DNA of 64,000 bases from Streptomyces sp. YIM 121038. Lineage in GTDB: Bacteria > Actinomycetota > Actinomycetes > Streptomycetales > Streptomycetaceae. A model generated the notes under the pieces. The model saw only the letters and a list, made by a program, of their open reading frames with translations. It was not told the DNA's origin and ran no database searches. Where the stretch lies: positions 248,001 through 312,000 of the forward strand of contig NZ_CP030771.1 of the NCBI RefSeq assembly GCF_006088715.1. Reading direction: 5' to 3'. Made by a program: the position numbers and the translations under genes. Positions 62,410 to 64,000 of the stretch are shown in pieces (the first letter of the stretch is position 1; every line of letters begins with the position of its first letter).

Positions 62410-64000
62410 ATGAGCTCCAGCACACGGCGCGCGCAGAGTGTCGCCGTCACCGGAATCGGCATCAGCTGCGCGCTCGGCACCGGCGCGGAGCACGTCTGGC
62501 AGGCCGTACAGAGCGGTGCCCACGGCATCGGCAAGACCGAGCGCCTCGACGTGTCCAGCCTCAGCTGCCGCTACGCGGGCGAGGTGCGGTCGGTGCCCGC
62601 CGGGGTGCGGCGCGTCGGCATGCGACCCGACCGCGCGACGCGCCTCGCCCTGGCCGCCGTGCAGGAGGCCGTCGAGGGCGCGCGCCTGAGCCTGGCCGAC
62701 CACGACTCCTACCGGGTGGGTGTGGCGGTCGGCACCTCCGTCGGCGGTCTGGAACACGGCGAGCGGTTCCACTGGGACGTCCTCAAGGACGGCCCCGGCG
62801 CGGCCGGGCGGCACCGGCTCACCAGCTACCCGCTGTACACCTCGGCGGACGCCATCAGCGTGGCCTTCCAGCTCAGGGGCCCCAAGGTGGTGCTCTCCAA
62901 CGCCTGCGCCGCCGGGTCCAACGCGATCGGCTACGCGGTGGACGCCATCCGTGAAGGGCGCGCGGACATCATGATCGCCGGTGGGGTGGACGTGCTCGAC
63001 ATCCTCTCCCTCGCCGGATTCGACAGCCTCAACGCCCTCGACACCGAGCCCTGCGCCCCCTATTCGCGCAGCACGGGCACCAGCCTCGGCGAGGGATCCG
63101 CCTTCCTCGTCCTGGAGGCGGAGTCCCTCGCCCGGGGCCGCGGCGCCACCGTCCTCGGCCACGTCCTCGGCTACGCGACCACCAGCGACGCCTACCACGC
63201 CACGGCCCCCGACCCGGCCGGCAACGGCGCCTACCGCGCCATGCGCCGCAGCCTCGCCCAGGCCTCGCTGACTCCCGAGGACGTGGACTACGTCAACGGC
63301 CACGGCACGGGCACCCCGACCAACGACAAGGCCGAGACCAAGGCGGTGGCCGACCTCTTCGCGCCCGCCGCCCCGGTGCCCATGAGCAGTACCAAGTCCC
63401 AGGTGGGGCACATGCTCGGGGCCGCCGGAGCCATGGAGGCGGCCACCTGCGTGCTGGCGCTGCGCGACGGGGTCCTGCCGCCCACCGTCAACGTCGCGGA
63501 GCCGGCCGGCACCGCGCGCGACCTCGTCGCCAACCACGCCCGCCCGCAGGCTCTGGACGTGGTCGTCTCCAACTCCTTCGCCTTCGGCGGCAACAACTGT
63601 TCCCTCGTCCTGGGCCGTCGCCCGGCACCCCCCGCCGACGTGCCCGACCACCGCGTGGTCATCACCGGCGCCGGTCCCGTCACCGCGCTGGGCAGCGGCC
63701 GCCAGGCCTTCCTCGACGCGCTGCGCGCGGGGACCAGCGCCGTCGGGGCCGCCCGTCTGACCGATGTGTCCCTGTCCCGCACCCGCCGGGCCGCGGAACT
63801 CGACAGCGCCGAGTGCCGACGCCATGTGGACCCGGCCTACGCCCGCCGCCTCGACCAGATCGGCCTGCTCACCCTCGCCGCCAGCCGACTCGCCGTACGC
63901 GACGCCGGTCTGCGGATCACCAAGGCCGACGCGGAGCGCGTCGGCATGGTCTTCGGCACCTTCAGCGGGCCCATGCAGACCGTCGCCCAGCTCAGCGAGA
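62410..64000 (+). CDS. Tandem ketosynthase (KS fused to KS/CLF-like domain), truncated by window edge
   Basis: From ATG 62410 (SD GGAGAAA) 530 codons are read and the frame is still open at 64000. Residues 10-405 form a full KS domain: nucleophile C166 in SNACAAGSN, H298 in NGHGTGTPTND, K329 in SSTKSQVGH and H334. A second KS-type domain begins about residue 414 (HRVVITGAGPVTALGSG) and continues to the edge, so its active site is not visible. It may be a fused KS-chain-length factor, as in PUFA synthases, or two active KS units. Unfused KS and CLF genes are the rule in actinobacterial type II systems. Confidence 0.9.
   Translation, partial: MSSSTRRAQSVAVTGIGISCALGTGAEHVWQAVQSGAHGIGKTERLDVSSLSCRYAGEVRSVPAGVRRVGMRPDRATRLALAAVQEAVEGARLSLADHDSYRVGVAVGTSVGGLEHGERFHWDVLKDGPGAAGRHRLTSYPLYTSADAISVAFQLRGPKVVLSNACAAGSNAIGYAVDAIREGRADIMIAGGVDVLDILSLAGFDSLNALDTEPCAPYSRSTGTSLGEGSAFLVLEAESLARGRGATVLGHVLGYATTSDAYHATAPDPAGNGAYRAMRRSLAQASLTPEDVDYVNGHGTGTPTNDKAETKAVADLFAPAAPVPMSSTKSQVGHMLGAAGAMEAATCVLALRDGVLPPTVNVAEPAGTARDLVANHARPQALDVVVSNSFAFGGNNCSLVLGRRPAPPADVPDHRVVITGAGPVTALGSGRQAFLDALRAGTSAVGAARLTDVSLSRTRRAAELDSAECRRHVDPAYARRLDQIGLLTLAASRLAVRDAGLRITKADAERVGMVFGTFSGPMQTVAQLSE

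Overview
The window is high-GC actinobacterial DNA, almost certainly Streptomyces: GC-rich third codon positions, many GTG/TTG starts, SARP regulators, a conservon (cvn) operon, and two natural-product loci in one stretch. I saw no tRNA, rRNA, CRISPR array or intact insertion sequence.

(1) 1-915: the C-terminus of an HdeD-like membrane protein and an ArsR-type regulator with a likely operator. (2) 1478-20145: a clavam-type beta-lactam gene cluster. A leftward, partly overlapping operon ceaS-bls-pah-cas carries the four enzymes that turn glyceraldehyde-3-phosphate plus arginine into clavaminate, with all checked catalytic residues kept. A rightward operon (class III aminotransferase, nitroreductase-fold enzyme, aldo/keto reductase-like protein, acyl-CoA-dehydrogenase-fold protein), an ornithine acetyltransferase, a flavin reductase, two SARP regulators and a DeoR regulator surround it. 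Homologues of Cvm6, Cvm1, Cvm3 and Cvm7, and no clavaldehyde/clavulanate-specific genes, suggest 5S clavams rather than clavulanic acid. Three unusual parts stand out: an aldo/keto reductase whose catalytic Tyr is Gln, an acyl-CoA-dehydrogenase-like protein that may act as a monooxygenase with the flavin reductase, and a nitroreductase.

(3) 20317-31874: single genes, mostly regulator/enzyme pairs transcribed divergently: phosphotransferase, GNATs, AraC/alkylmercury-lyase-like, WYL/DinB/VOC, a secreted protein, SDR/TetR with a perfect operator, ketopantoate-reductase-like and quinone-oxidoreductase genes. (4) 32025-44315: a hydrolase, a PobA-like hydroxylase next to a two-domain O-methyltransferase, an ArsR-type regulator, NUDIX, MFS/HxlR pair, P450, LysR, epimerase-like and aldo/keto reductase genes. 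(5) 44377-49011: conservon cvnA-E; its P450 lacks the ExxR arginine, as in the CYP157 family.

(6) 49473-64000 (runs off the right edge): a second biosynthetic locus of two divergent operons. The leftward one holds thioesterase, FAD-linked oxidase, Baeyer-Villiger-type monooxygenase, esterase, aldehyde dehydrogenase, aspartate decarboxylase PanD and asparagine synthetase. The rightward one holds a phosphopantetheinyl transferase, malonyltransferase, ketoreductase, ACP, FabZ-like dehydratase, a degenerate GcvT-like protein and a ketosynthase fused to a second ketosynthase-like domain. It looks like a discrete, fully reducing-to-enoyl polyketide (polyene-type) system joined to beta-alanine/asparagine supply. 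I cannot assign a known product, and it is the best candidate here for an undescribed pathway.
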